From Pseudomonadota bacterium (GTDB lineage: Bacteria; Pseudomonadota; Gammaproteobacteria; Pseudomonadales; Pseudohongiellaceae): a stretch of DNA of 64,000 bases. Under the pieces are notes generated by a model, which was given only the letters and a program-made list of their open reading frames with translations, was not told the origin of the DNA and made no database searches. Below are positions 47,875 to 57,303 of this stretch, piece after piece. The position numbers were made by a program, and so were the translations under genes. Every line of letters begins with the position of its first letter. Positions within the stretch are counted from its first letter, which is position 1. The stretch covers positions 1-64,000 of the forward strand of contig JAQBSZ010000005.1 of assembly GCA_027623555.1 (NCBI GenBank), in the 5' to 3' direction.

Positions 47875-48927
47875 TTAGATATTAACTTCGTGGAGCCAGC
47901 CGTACTGATCAGTTAGCTCACCCTTCTGAATCCCGACCAACAGATCGTAAATCTCCTGCATGATTGGACCGACGCTCTGGCCGTCTGCAAAGATTGTATG
48001 CCACTGATCATCGAACCAGATCTTCCCTACTGGCGACAAAACTGCTGCCGTTCCACAAGCAGCCATCTCACTGAAATCGGCAACTTCTGCGCGCAGGTCT
48101 ATGGGGCGTTCTGTGGTCTGCAGATGCAGCTGCTGCGCGGCTATTTCCATTATTGAACGCCGCGTAATACTGGGTAGTATCGCTTTGGAGGACGGAGTAA
48201 CAAAGCCGCCATCTTTCATGGCAATCACTATGTTCGCCGATCCAGCCTCATCGATATAACGGTGCTGGGCGGAATCGAGATAGAGCGCTTCATTAGCACC
48301 TAGCTCCTGGGCTTTTCGAGTGGCCAACAATCCCCCGGCATAGTTGGCGCCGACCTTAAAACAACCCGTGCCATTCGGCGCCGCACGATCCATTTCAGAG
48401 ACTGCCAGGCTGATCACTGCCAGTCCTGCTTCTTTATAATAGGGACCCACTGGAGAGACGAAGATGCGGAACTCGAATTGCTGTGCCGGTTTTAATCCCA
48501 GGTTTTCTCCGATGCCAATCAGCATCGGTCGTATATATAAAGAAGCACCAGAACCATACGGGGGAACCCAGGCATAGTTGGCTCGCACTGTCTGGGCTAC
48601 CGCGTTGAGAAACATTGCCCGGGGTACTTCTGGCATCAGCAACCTGGATGCAGCGAGATTCAGGCGCTCGCTGTTCAGGTCCGGGCGAAACAGCAGGATA
48701 CGCCCATCGGCGGCGGTCTGCGCCTTGAGTCCCTCGAAACACTGCTGGGCGTAGTGAATTGCAGGCGCACCCTCGTGTACCGCAATAATCTCATCACTAA
48801 TCAGCTCACCGTCATTCCATTTGCCGTTGCTATGGACAGCCGAAAACCTGAAATCAGTCTTGTGATAGCGAAATCCAAGCTCCGCCCAGTTCAGGTCTTT
48901 CTTGTTAACTTTAGCGTCCAAGTTCAA
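47875..48927 (-). CDS. ilvE: Branched-chain amino acid aminotransferase
   Basis: A PLP class IV transaminase interconverting Leu/Ile/Val and their 2-oxo acids with glutamate. AIHYAQQCFEGLKAQ, GSGASLYIRPMLIG, the predicted PLP lysine K191 in GCFKVGANYAGG, and ITRRSIMEIA mark the ilvE_II (eukaryote-like) subgroup. 350 residues. The first start is TTG 48927, but the AAGGGA site lies too close to it. A second TTG at 48921 has better spacing, so the protein may start two residues later. Divergent from tatD. Confidence 0.94.
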   Translation of the reverse strand: MNLDAKVNKKDLNWAELGFRYHKTDFRFSAVHSNGKWNDGELISDEIIAVHEGAPAIHYAQQCFEGLKAQTAADGRILLFRPDLNSERLNLAASRLLMPEVPRAMFLNAVAQTVRANYAWVPPYGSGASLYIRPMLIGIGENLGLKPAQQFEFRIFVSPVGPYYKEAGLAVISLAVSEMDRAAPNGTGCFKVGANYAGGLLATRKAQELGANEALYLDSAQHRYIDEAGSANIVIAMKDGGFVTPSSKAILPSITRRSIMEIAAQQLHLQTTERPIDLRAEVADFSEMAACGTAAVLSPVGKIWFDDQWHTIFADGQSVGPIMQEIYDLLVGIQKGELTDQYGWLHEVNI

Positions 48928-49074
48928 TTCCCTTGTCCCACACCAATGAAGGCCGCATATTATCAGCCATTAATCGCCTAAAAGCCAGACAGGACGGGCA
49001 TTGCCACCGCGTTCACTGGTTCTGTGCAGGGGCTTGCGATAGACTCTGTGCCCTCTCGATTCAGCAATTGGTTG

Positions 49075-49920
49075 ATGGCTTTGATTGATATAGGCGCAAA
49101 CCTGACCCACAAGTCATTCGCGCACGACTTCGAGTCCGTAGTTGCTGACGCTGTTGAGGCGGGACTGGCCCATATCATCCTCACGGGTACCGACTTGCCG
49201 ACAAGCCGTGCCGCTCTGGCTCTGTCCACAGAGCGTCCAGAGCTATTCAGCTGCACGGTGGGCTTTCATCCCCATATCGCCCAGTCAGTATCGGCAGCGG
49301 ACCTGAATGCTGCCGATGAGCTCTCAGCGCTGCCTGAAGTTGTTGCTGTAGGCGAAACCGGGCTGGACTTCAATCGTAATTACTCGCCACCGGAGCGGCA
49401 GCTGGCGATCTTCGAGCGCCAGCTCCAATTAGCGGTCGCACTGCAAAAACCCGTGTTCCTCCATCAACGCGACGCGCATACTGCCTTTCTCGACCTTCTG
49501 AAACGCTACCGGTGCGATCTTCCAGGCGGCGTCGTGCATTGCTTTACCGACAACGAAGCGGCGTTACTGGACTACCTGGAACTGGATATGTACATCGGGG
49601 TGACCGGGTGGATCTGCGATGAGCGACGCGGTGAACTCCTGCAATCCCTGGTGGCAAAAATTCCGGACGATCGGCTTCTCGTCGAAACGGATGCTCCGTA
49701 CTTGTTGCCCAGGACGCTTACTCCGCAACCAGGCAGCCGGCGAAATGAACCGAAATACCTCATTGAAGTGCTGAAAACAATCGCCTATCACCGGCAACAG
49801 GCGGTCGAGGTCGTTGCCAGGCATAGTGCGGAGAATGCGATAAGGCTGTTTGGACTGCGCAAGCGGCTGAAAAGCCAACAAACGGGTGCTGGATCACTCC
49901 CTGAGGGTCAGGTTTCTTAA
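49075..49920 (+). CDS. tatD: TatD family metal-dependent hydrolase
   Basis: A TIM-barrel DNase/exonuclease of the TatD family, implicated in DNA repair and quality control. It begins ALIDIGANLTHKSFAHDF, the TatD-proper form that lacks the HxH pair of YcfH/YjjV. The other metal motifs are kept: GFHPH, VGETGLDFNRNYS, PVFLHQRDA, VVHCFT and LLVETDAPYL. The open frame starts at 49024, but ATG 49075 fits the family N-terminus (281 residues). Confidence 0.93.
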   Translation: MALIDIGANLTHKSFAHDFESVVADAVEAGLAHIILTGTDLPTSRAALALSTERPELFSCTVGFHPHIAQSVSAADLNAADELSALPEVVAVGETGLDFNRNYSPPERQLAIFERQLQLAVALQKPVFLHQRDAHTAFLDLLKRYRCDLPGGVVHCFTDNEAALLDYLELDMYIGVTGWICDERRGELLQSLVAKIPDDRLLVETDAPYLLPRTLTPQPGSRRNEPKYLIEVLKTIAYHRQQAVEVVARHSAENAIRLFGLRKRLKSQQTGAGSLPEGQVS

Positions 49921-49952
49921 CCATTGCGCTGGTTTTTGTTATATTTTGGCGT

Positions 49953-49972
49953 ACCCGGTGACGCTACCGGGT
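49953..49972. other. Stem-loop between tatD and the VanY-like gene
   Basis: ACCCGGT pairs with ACCGGGT around GACGCT. The downstream sequence (TAATTATG) is not T-rich, so it is a poor terminator. Confidence 0.4.
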
Positions 49973-50015
49973 TAATTATGGGGTATTGTCTGGCGGCATC
50001 AGTAACAGGGTCACA

Positions 50016-51020
50016 ATGAATAAAAGGGCATTTCTAGAAGGTTTCTTTACCGCCAGCACGGTCGCATTTGGTGGTCATTTCATGTGGCAGCGCATCGGTC
50101 AGCAGGATCCGCTGATTCTCAATCAAGCTACGCCGCGCAGACCGCAGCTCATGGATACGAAATCCGGCATCACCCGGGTTGGGGGATTCAAATTTACCCC
50201 CATTGAGATCCAGTCTGCTCAACCAACCCGTGGCATCCCTACTCCAGCCCCAGTCGCACAAAGTGCGGATCCTGCGGGAATCGCCGGATTCAGTGATCTG
50301 GAAGTCGAGAATTACCTGCGCAAGATTCGCAACTTCGATGCCGTTTTTGCCAGTGATATCTACCTTGATCCAAGGTACGAACCACTGCTGTTGAAGACAG
50401 CACAGCACCTTGCCCGGGTTGAAGCCTATATCGGTCACGGCAACTTCAATCTCATGAGTTTCGATGAGATGTTGCAGAGCGGTCGTGACTTTTCCCGGAT
50501 CGGTGAGTTCAAAGCGGATGAGCTGAATTTTCTCGAAGAGATCTTCTTTGCAAATCCGCACCGCTATGGCTTCTTTGGCAAGAAGATCAGCAGCGAGATT
50601 ACTGAATCAATCGCTAAGGCAGAAGTCACCAAGATCAGTGGCACGGGGCACTTTTTGCTCAGGGGCGAATCACTCAATCTCTATGAGCAGATCAAGCGCG
50701 ATGTTGGTGGACAGGTTGTCCTGACTTCGGGCGTGCGCAGCATCGTCAAACAGATGCACCTTTTCCTGGCCAAAACAATTGAAGCTAATGGCAATTTGTC
50801 GAGGTCGTCCCGGTCACTGGCACCGCCCGGCCATTCCTATCACGGCGTGGGTGACTTCGACATTGGTAAAATTGGCCTGGGTGCGCGCAATTTCACGGCC
50901 GACTTTTCAACAACTGATGAATACAAGAAGATTGCCGGCCTCGGTTATGTAGATATCCGCTATCCTACCGACAATCTGTTTGGTGTTCGCTTCGAACCCT
51001 GGCACATCAAAATAAGCTGA
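50016..51020 (+). CDS. VanY-like D-Ala-D-Ala carboxypeptidase (peptidase M15)
   Basis: 334 residues from ATG 50016 (AGGG ahead). An N-terminal hydrophobic segment (LEGFFTASTVAFGGHFMW) resembles a signal or anchor, so it should act in the periplasm on peptidoglycan stem peptides. The zinc site of family M15B is visible: H273-x2-H276 followed by D280/D282 in GHSYHGVGDFDIG, and E327-PW-H330 at the C-terminus. VLTSGVRSIVKQMHLFLAK is the usual preceding helix. Its 3' end overlaps the converging glutaredoxin-like gene by 14 bases. Confidence 0.87.
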   Translation: MNKRAFLEGFFTASTVAFGGHFMWQRIGQQDPLILNQATPRRPQLMDTKSGITRVGGFKFTPIEIQSAQPTRGIPTPAPVAQSADPAGIAGFSDLEVENYLRKIRNFDAVFASDIYLDPRYEPLLLKTAQHLARVEAYIGHGNFNLMSFDEMLQSGRDFSRIGEFKADELNFLEEIFFANPHRYGFFGKKISSEITESIAKAEVTKISGTGHFLLRGESLNLYEQIKRDVGGQVVLTSGVRSIVKQMHLFLAKTIEANGNLSRSSRSLAPPGHSYHGVGDFDIGKIGLGARNFTADFSTTDEYKKIAGLGYVDIRYPTDNLFGVRFEPWHIKIS

Positions 51021-51240
51021 GTAGATCGGCCACCTGAAAAGGCCATCCAATCTCCTGTTCTGTGGTCGGGTTTTTTACTACCGGAATACGCATTCCATAA
51101 GCATCAACCAGTGCGGCATCGGCGCTGATATCCACTGACTGCAAAGTAAAATTCCTGGAGGCCTGTAATTCCTCGAGCAATTCCTCTGCCAGTTCACAAA
51201 GATGACAATCCTCAGTAGTGTAGAGAACCAAAGTTGGCAT
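51007..51240 (-). CDS. Glutaredoxin-like DUF836 protein
   Basis: 77 residues with a thioredoxin-like start LVLYTTEDCHLCELAEELL. The redox pair is C12-HL-C15, and IPVV carries the cis-Pro. Members of DUF836 are small cytoplasmic thiol proteins of unclear partner. It lies just downstream of the glutamate dehydrogenase gene on the same strand. Confidence 0.85.
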   Translation of the reverse strand: MPTLVLYTTEDCHLCELAEELLEELQASRNFTLQSVDISADAALVDAYGMRIPVVKNPTTEQEIGWPFQVADLLSLF

Positions 51241-51266
51241 GATTAATCCGGGGCTGCCAGTAGAAC

Positions 51267-51458
51267 TTAGCTGTGGGCCGTTGACTGGGCAAGGTTCAGC
51301 AACTCCCGCAACGCCACCGAGAACATGGCGTAATCCGGCTGCGATTCTGCCTGCAATCGCGTCAGTATATTGCTGACTCGGGTAATCGGAATCTGGTGGG
51401 TGGCCGCCCAGGTCTTGACCCGGGTTTCTGCACTGCCACGCAAGTCAGCCGAATTCAC
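51267..51458 (-). pseudogene. gdhB: Detached C-terminal tail of gdhB (frameshift)
   Basis: A 63-codon frame that starts 12 bases after the gdhB stop, in a different frame. Its sequence RVKTWAATHQIPITRVSNIL and DYAMFSVALRELLNLAQS matches how large NAD-glutamate dehydrogenases end in other gammaproteobacteria. Reading back in this frame gives LTNNVV before NSADLR. That would follow DDLAWH of the main frame if one base plus perhaps a few codons were restored. The GTG start has no ribosome site. It is most likely the displaced end of gdhB, not a gene of its own. Confidence 0.7.
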
Positions 51459-51469
51459 TACATTATTCG

Positions 51470-54400
51470 TTAATGCCAGGCCAGGTCATCCAGGTAGGAT
51501 TCCCGCGCCAGCGCCTGCCAGTAATTCGCAACTGGCAGTTGATTGATGATCTTGCCTAGCCAGTTTAGCTGCAGTGTTTCTCCGATAGCATAGTAAACGT
51601 CCACGACGATACCCAACTTTTCGCCACTTGTCTGGCTGATCTCGATGAAGCTGGTGGCTGGAAATAGAAAATCGCAGCGACTGATCTCCAGAGACAAACC
51701 ACCAGGAACTTCGTTCTGATTCAAGTGAGACAGCTTTTCATTGAACATCGCCTTGAAATCCGGTGGCAGCTTGTCCGGGAGCATGCGGCGAAACTGTTGA
51801 ACCCTGCTGCGGAAAAATTCAATTTCTGCCTTGAATGTCAGGCTTGACCTGCGGTTACGCAATAACCAGCGGGTAACCCGCCGAACCAGGCGAATCAATC
51901 TGATCATCATCTCTGCCTGTATCTCGGCATCAATCTTGTAGTCGAGCACCTCCACCTTCGCCCAGGCCGCTTCAATTTGAAATACGTCTGTGGCAATAAC
52001 CGCTGCTTTTATTACATCGGCAATAGATGATGCCGTAGAGTCCACCATGCGATAGATAAAACTGGGACCAAGCAGGTTCACTACGGAGTTGGCGAGTTGG
52101 GTGGCGATAATTTGATTACGCAGTGGATGCTCGTGAATGGATTGCTTGTACTGATTGACAAGTTTTTCAGGAAAACCACGGTATAAATAGGGCAGCAGAT
52201 AGTCATCAGACAAATAAGCAACCGGCGCAAGTTTCGCTTTCAGGTGCATTTTCATGTACGAAGTGACAATGGCAATCTCTGGCCGAGTTAGATATCTGCC
52301 TCTGGACGCACGCTCCTCCAACTGTTCTTTATCCGGCAAATTCTCCAGGTCGCGATCGAGCCCGGCATTGTTCTCCAGGTAGGTAATCAAGTCCGCATAT
52401 TCCTTATGACGAATATCCATCTGGGTTTTAGCGATACCGATTGCCTGAACCTGGCTGTAGTTATTATCCAGCACAAGCTCAGCCACAGCGTCGGTCATGG
52501 AAACCAATAATGCATTGCGTCGTTGCTCGGAAATTTTCTTTTTCGACTGCAGCTTGTTTAACAGGATCTTGATGTTTACCTCATGATCTGAACAATCCAC
52601 ACCTGCCGAGTTATCAATAAAATCAGTAAGCGAAACCCCTCCTTTAAGGCCGAATTCTACGCGGGCTGCCTGAGTAAGCCCGAGATTGCCGCCCTCACCT
52701 ATCACTTTGCAGCGCAGCTCATCGGCATCCACCCGTAACGTATCATTCGCTTTATCACCTACCTCGACATGATTCTCTGTGCTGGCTTTCACGTAGGTGC
52801 CAATTCCGCCGTTCCATACCAGATCAACTGGGCTGCGCAGCAACAGACTGATGAGCTGATCTGGGGAGACTTCGCTCTTTTCAATGGCGAACCTGGCCTG
52901 CATTTGAGGAGTGACAGCGATCGATTTGGCTGCTCGCGAAAAGACTCCACCACCTTTAGAGATCAACTTGGTATTGTAATCTCCCCAGCTGGATCGCGGC
53001 ATTTTGAACAGACGGGAGCGTTCCCTGAAACTGCTTGCTGCCTCAGGATCTGGATCGATGAAGATATGCAGGTGATTGAATGCTGCCACCAGACAGATAT
53101 GTTTTGAGAGCAACATGCCGTTTCCAAACACATCGCCTGACATGTCTCCAATACCGACAACGCTGAAATCCTGCTTCTGGACATCCACACCAAGTTCGCG
53201 AAAGTGTCGCTGCACCGAGACCCAGGCTCCTCTGGCGGTAATGCCCATCTGCTTATGGTCATAGCCATTGCTGCCGCCGGAGGCGAATCCGTCTCCCATC
53301 CAGAATTCATAGTCTTGGGCAATGCGATTGGCAATATCTGAAAAGGTCGCCGTGCCTTTATCCGCCGCAACCACCAGGTAAGGGTCGTCATCATCTCGAC
53401 GAATCACCTGCTTGGGAGCAACCAGCTTTTCATCTACCAGGTTATCGGTGATATCCAGCAAGCCGGAGACAAACGTCTCATAACAACGGATACCGGTGGC
53501 CATAAACTGCTCACGGTCTGCCGGGTTAGTGGCCTCCTTCACGACGAAACCGCCTTTGGCACCTACCGGGACTATCACTGAATTCTTGACCTGTTGTGCC
53601 TTTACCAGGCCTAACACCTCGGTACGATAATCTTCCCGGCGATCCGACCAGCGTAAGCCCCCACGAGCGATCTTGCCACCTCTGAGATGAACCCCTTCCA
53701 TTGACCTGCTGAAAACGAAGATTTCATACCTGGGCCTGGGCAATGGCATGCCGTTGATTTGCTCAGGGTTGAACTTGAAAGAAAAGTAAGGTTTTTGCTC
53801 GCCCATTGTGGAGAGCTGAAAATAGTTGGTTCGCAATGTGGCGTCGAAGAGATTGAGATACGCACGCAGGACACCATCTTCCGACAGATTCACTACTTTA
53901 TCGATGAGAGACAGGATTGCGGTTCTGAGTTTGGGCGCTTGTTGACGTTCCGATCGTTTCACAGCAGGATCGAACAGCGTGTAAAAATAACCAATGAGCA
54001 AACGGGTGACGGCTTCGTGAAGGGATAGCGTCGCAGCGATGAATTGCGCGCTATAGCCAAATTGTATCTGCTTCAGATAGGCAGCGTAGGCTCGCATCAG
54101 CGCGGCATCCCGCCACTGCACACCGGCAGTTACCACCAACTCATTGAATGAGTCATCATCAATCTTTTCGTGCCATATCGCATTGAAGGCATCTTCGAAC
54201 TTGCTCTTCAGCTGTTCCCAAAATTCATTCTCGCCAGGCTGTTTACGAAACAACGAAAAGTCATGCAGCCATACCGTGTGATCCCCACTGGGATCCAGTT
54301 TGAAGGTCTTCTCACTGATAATCTTCAACCCCAGGTTTTCCAGAATTGGATCGACATCAGAGAGGAACAATTGCTGCTGAAAACTGAAAATCTTGAAACT

Positions 54401-56113
54401 AAGTTCAGCACCAACTTCCGATGAACAGGTATCCAGATCCAGTGCCAGGCCCCGATTGGCTAATACAGTATCGATCCTGGCAATGTCTTTGACCCCCTCC
54501 TCCGGACGATAGGCTTCCTTGTAGGCAGCTGAGTAACAGTCGGCGAACACTTCCAGTAAATCTTCCGCCTCGGCATCCGCATACTGCGCCTGCAAGGACT
54601 CAAGAAAGTAATCATCCCAGGGTTTGATGAGTTTGATCAGTTGCTCTTCAAGCTCATCTTCGTCGTACTTCACCATGTGAATCTGCGGGACCCTGAGAAC
54701 AAAATGTAATCGTGCCAGCACGGATTCTGAAAAATAGGTATTGAACTCAACTTCTACTGCATGCAGCTGCTCTTGCAAAAACCCTTGCACCTTGAGGCGT
54801 ACTTCGGTGTTGTAGTTATCCCTGGGTATATACACCAGACAAGAGAAGAAATTTCCGTAGTCATCCTTGCGAATGAACAATTTGCTCGTGCGGGTTTCTT
54901 GAATCCGGGTAATTTCCAGTGCTGTTGCAAACAGTTGAGTCTTGCTTATTTGAAACAACTCGTCCCTGGGAAACACGTTGATAACCTGCAACAGGTCTTT
55001 GATGCTATGACCGTTGGGAGCGAATCCGGATCGATCCAATACCGCATTCACCTTATTTCGCACCAGTGGAATATCCAGCGCTGCACGATAATAGACAGAA
55101 GAGGTGTAGAGGCCGACGAAGCGATGTTCGATTGCAACATCACCTTTCTCGTCAAACTCCTTGATCAAAATATAATCATAATAGGCAGGCCGATGGATCT
55201 TGGAGCGTGTTGATGATTTGGAGAAATTACAGATTTGCTTTTTCAGAATCAGGTGGCTGGTGCCGACAGGCAGGCTCTTCAAGCTGACGCTTTGTCTCAA
55301 TGTAGACTTCAGCCGCGAAATCCCCAACAGGGATTGCTGCTGCAGTTCCATTACCCGGTCCTGCTTCGCTTTTTTAATGGAATATTCTTCGTAACCGAGG
55401 AACGTAAAATGGTTATCCAGTAACCAGGAGATGAATTCTGCGGACTCCTGCAGTTCGCTCTTGCTTACGGGGAGATTCTTCGCATTGGCGAGTAACGACT
55501 CTCTAACTTCCGCTGCCTTTTCGCACATGGGTATAAAATCCACCACGGCGGCAGCAACATGTCTTAAGGTTTCTCTGATCTCCTTCTCTATTAGCTTGCT
55601 TTGTGACTCGCTGATATAGGCACAGTTTATACAGCTCAAGGCTTCGGCATGATTCGTTTCAGACCGGTTCTTTGTGAGCCTTTTCAATCGCCCGATATTT
55701 CGTGACCCTGCCGCGTGTCGATCAACATGCAAGACAGCATTGTTTACGTTTTTTACGATCACCCCGCAACGATTCAAACATTGGCGCAGTGAATCCACCA
55801 GAAAGGGCATATCGTTCAGCAAGATATAAATGCCGGTGCCCATGCGGCGATGTTTGTCCTTAACCAGTTGCTTGCTCAAGAACTGAATTTTGGGTTTTTC
55901 CGAATTACGTTCCTGGATGAATTTCCACGCATCCATTACCGAATCGAAGAGTTCCTGGGCGGTGAGTTTATTCAGTTCAGAGATAGCTGAACTGGCAAAG
56001 TATTGCCTGCTAAAGAGTTTCAGGCTTTCTGCTTTTGATTTGCCAAAAGCGCTAGCTATTTTTTTATTTACTGTGACAAGCGGCGACTTATCTTCAGTAG
56101 GTCGGGTACTCAT
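51470..56113 (-). CDS. gdhB: Large NAD-specific glutamate dehydrogenase
   Basis: Oxidative deamination of glutamate to 2-oxoglutarate with NAD in the cytoplasm; the ~180-kDa class found in pseudomonads and marine bacteria. N-terminal regulatory regions with ACT-like parts (about 1-600) precede the catalytic part: RGGLRWSDRREDYRTEVLGL, PVGAKGGFVVKE (near 850), VGIGDMSGDVFGNGMLLS and WNGGIGTYVKAS. A helical C-terminus follows. The reading frame ends after 1547 residues at DDLAWH, short of the usual ~1600, because the tail lies in another frame (51267-51458). ATG has a GGAGAA site. It is divergent from moxR. Confidence 0.94.
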   Translation of the reverse strand: MSTRPTEDKSPLVTVNKKIASAFGKSKAESLKLFSRQYFASSAISELNKLTAQELFDSVMDAWKFIQERNSEKPKIQFLSKQLVKDKHRRMGTGIYILLNDMPFLVDSLRQCLNRCGVIVKNVNNAVLHVDRHAAGSRNIGRLKRLTKNRSETNHAEALSCINCAYISESQSKLIEKEIRETLRHVAAAVVDFIPMCEKAAEVRESLLANAKNLPVSKSELQESAEFISWLLDNHFTFLGYEEYSIKKAKQDRVMELQQQSLLGISRLKSTLRQSVSLKSLPVGTSHLILKKQICNFSKSSTRSKIHRPAYYDYILIKEFDEKGDVAIEHRFVGLYTSSVYYRAALDIPLVRNKVNAVLDRSGFAPNGHSIKDLLQVINVFPRDELFQISKTQLFATALEITRIQETRTSKLFIRKDDYGNFFSCLVYIPRDNYNTEVRLKVQGFLQEQLHAVEVEFNTYFSESVLARLHFVLRVPQIHMVKYDEDELEEQLIKLIKPWDDYFLESLQAQYADAEAEDLLEVFADCYSAAYKEAYRPEEGVKDIARIDTVLANRGLALDLDTCSSEVGAELSFKIFSFQQQLFLSDVDPILENLGLKIISEKTFKLDPSGDHTVWLHDFSLFRKQPGENEFWEQLKSKFEDAFNAIWHEKIDDDSFNELVVTAGVQWRDAALMRAYAAYLKQIQFGYSAQFIAATLSLHEAVTRLLIGYFYTLFDPAVKRSERQQAPKLRTAILSLIDKVVNLSEDGVLRAYLNLFDATLRTNYFQLSTMGEQKPYFSFKFNPEQINGMPLPRPRYEIFVFSRSMEGVHLRGGKIARGGLRWSDRREDYRTEVLGLVKAQQVKNSVIVPVGAKGGFVVKEATNPADREQFMATGIRCYETFVSGLLDITDNLVDEKLVAPKQVIRRDDDDPYLVVAADKGTATFSDIANRIAQDYEFWMGDGFASGGSNGYDHKQMGITARGAWVSVQRHFRELGVDVQKQDFSVVGIGDMSGDVFGNGMLLSKHICLVAAFNHLHIFIDPDPEAASSFRERSRLFKMPRSSWGDYNTKLISKGGGVFSRAAKSIAVTPQMQARFAIEKSEVSPDQLISLLLRSPVDLVWNGGIGTYVKASTENHVEVGDKANDTLRVDADELRCKVIGEGGNLGLTQAARVEFGLKGGVSLTDFIDNSAGVDCSDHEVNIKILLNKLQSKKKISEQRRNALLVSMTDAVAELVLDNNYSQVQAIGIAKTQMDIRHKEYADLITYLENNAGLDRDLENLPDKEQLEERASRGRYLTRPEIAIVTSYMKMHLKAKLAPVAYLSDDYLLPYLYRGFPEKLVNQYKQSIHEHPLRNQIIATQLANSVVNLLGPSFIYRMVDSTASSIADVIKAAVIATDVFQIEAAWAKVEVLDYKIDAEIQAEMMIRLIRLVRRVTRWLLRNRRSSLTFKAEIEFFRSRVQQFRRMLPDKLPPDFKAMFNEKLSHLNQNEVPGGLSLEISRCDFLFPATSFIEISQTSGEKLGIVVDVYYAIGETLQLNWLGKIINQLPVANYWQALARESYLDDLAWH

Positions 56114-56327
56114 GGCGAGAATTCTCCAACAACATTGGCAATAAAATTTGTAACAAGAACCTACTTCTTAACAACCACAGATGAATTCATTTCAGCAGTA
56201 CCAATAACCGCCCGAGACCAGCAGCAATGCTACATTACGCTACAATGTGGACCTAGACATCCATTTTAAAACGTTTACAATCCCTGTCTTTGTCTTACGC
56301 GCTCCATTACTACAGAGAATCCGCAAT

Positions 56328-57287
56328 ATGAGCCATCACGCAATAATAGCAGAACTTAAAAACTGGTTATCACAACAAATCATAGGCCAGGAGCGGTTAC
56401 TCGATCGCTTGTTAATTGCATTGCTGGCTGACGGTCATCTGCTAGTTGAAGGCGCACCGGGACTTGCCAAGACCAAGGCAATTAAAGATTTATCCAGAGC
56501 CATCGAAGGCGATTTTCACAGGATCCAATTTACACCGGATTTGTTACCGAGCGATATCACCGGAACTGAAGTGTTCCGACCCGAAGACGGTTCTTTCCGG
56601 TTTCAACAGGGACCCATATTCCATAACCTGGTGCTGGCAGACGAGATCAATCGAGCTCCAGCAAAAGTTCAGTCTGCCCTGTTAGAAGCTATGGGTGAAC
56701 ATCAAGTCAGTGTCGGTCGCGAATCTTTTACATTGCCACCGCTATTTCTGGTGATGGCTACCCAGAACCCGATCGAACAAGAAGGCACTTACCCCTTACC
56801 CGAAGCGCAACTCGACCGCTTCCTGATGCACGTTACCATCGGTTACCCGTCAATCGAGGCCGAGCGTGAAATTCTTCAGCTGGTCAGAAACGAAGCGCGC
56901 AATAAGCTTCCAGAACCACCCAAGCAGATTGCCCAAACCGACCTGTTTGCCGCTCGGCAGGAAATCCTGGCAATGCATATGGCACCCGAGGTAGAGGAAT
57001 ACATTATCCAACTCATCATGGCCTCACGAAAACCTGAGGTGTACGGTGACGACCTTGCCTCCTGGTTGGAATACGGTGCCAGTCCGCGGGGTACAATCTC
57101 GCTCGACCGCTGCTCCCGCGCCCACTCCTGGATACAGGGTAGGGACTTCGTCAGCCCTGACGACGTACAGGAAATCATGTTCGACGTACTCAGGCATCGA
57201 ATCCTGCTCAGCTTCGAGGCGGAGGCCAGCGGCATAACCCCCGATAAAGTATTGGAAACTATTCGCGAACGCGTCCCTTCGGCCTGA
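56328..57287 (+). CDS. MoxR-family AAA+ ATPase
   Basis: A chaperone-like ATPase that works with the VWA proteins encoded downstream. Walker A EGAPGLAKT (41-49), Walker B LVLADEINRAPAK and the sensor segment ATQNPIEQEGTYPLPEAQLDRF are complete, and the C-terminal lid has SPRGTISLDRCSRAHSWIQGR. The open frame can start at GTG 56247, but ATG 56328 gives the family N-terminus and 319 residues. First gene of a six-gene operon. Confidence 0.95.
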   Translation: MSHHAIIAELKNWLSQQIIGQERLLDRLLIALLADGHLLVEGAPGLAKTKAIKDLSRAIEGDFHRIQFTPDLLPSDITGTEVFRPEDGSFRFQQGPIFHNLVLADEINRAPAKVQSALLEAMGEHQVSVGRESFTLPPLFLVMATQNPIEQEGTYPLPEAQLDRFLMHVTIGYPSIEAEREILQLVRNEARNKLPEPPKQIAQTDLFAARQEILAMHMAPEVEEYIIQLIMASRKPEVYGDDLASWLEYGASPRGTISLDRCSRAHSWIQGRDFVSPDDVQEIMFDVLRHRILLSFEAEASGITPDKVLETIRERVPSA

Positions 57288-57303
57288 TTCGCCGGGTCAA
57301 GCC

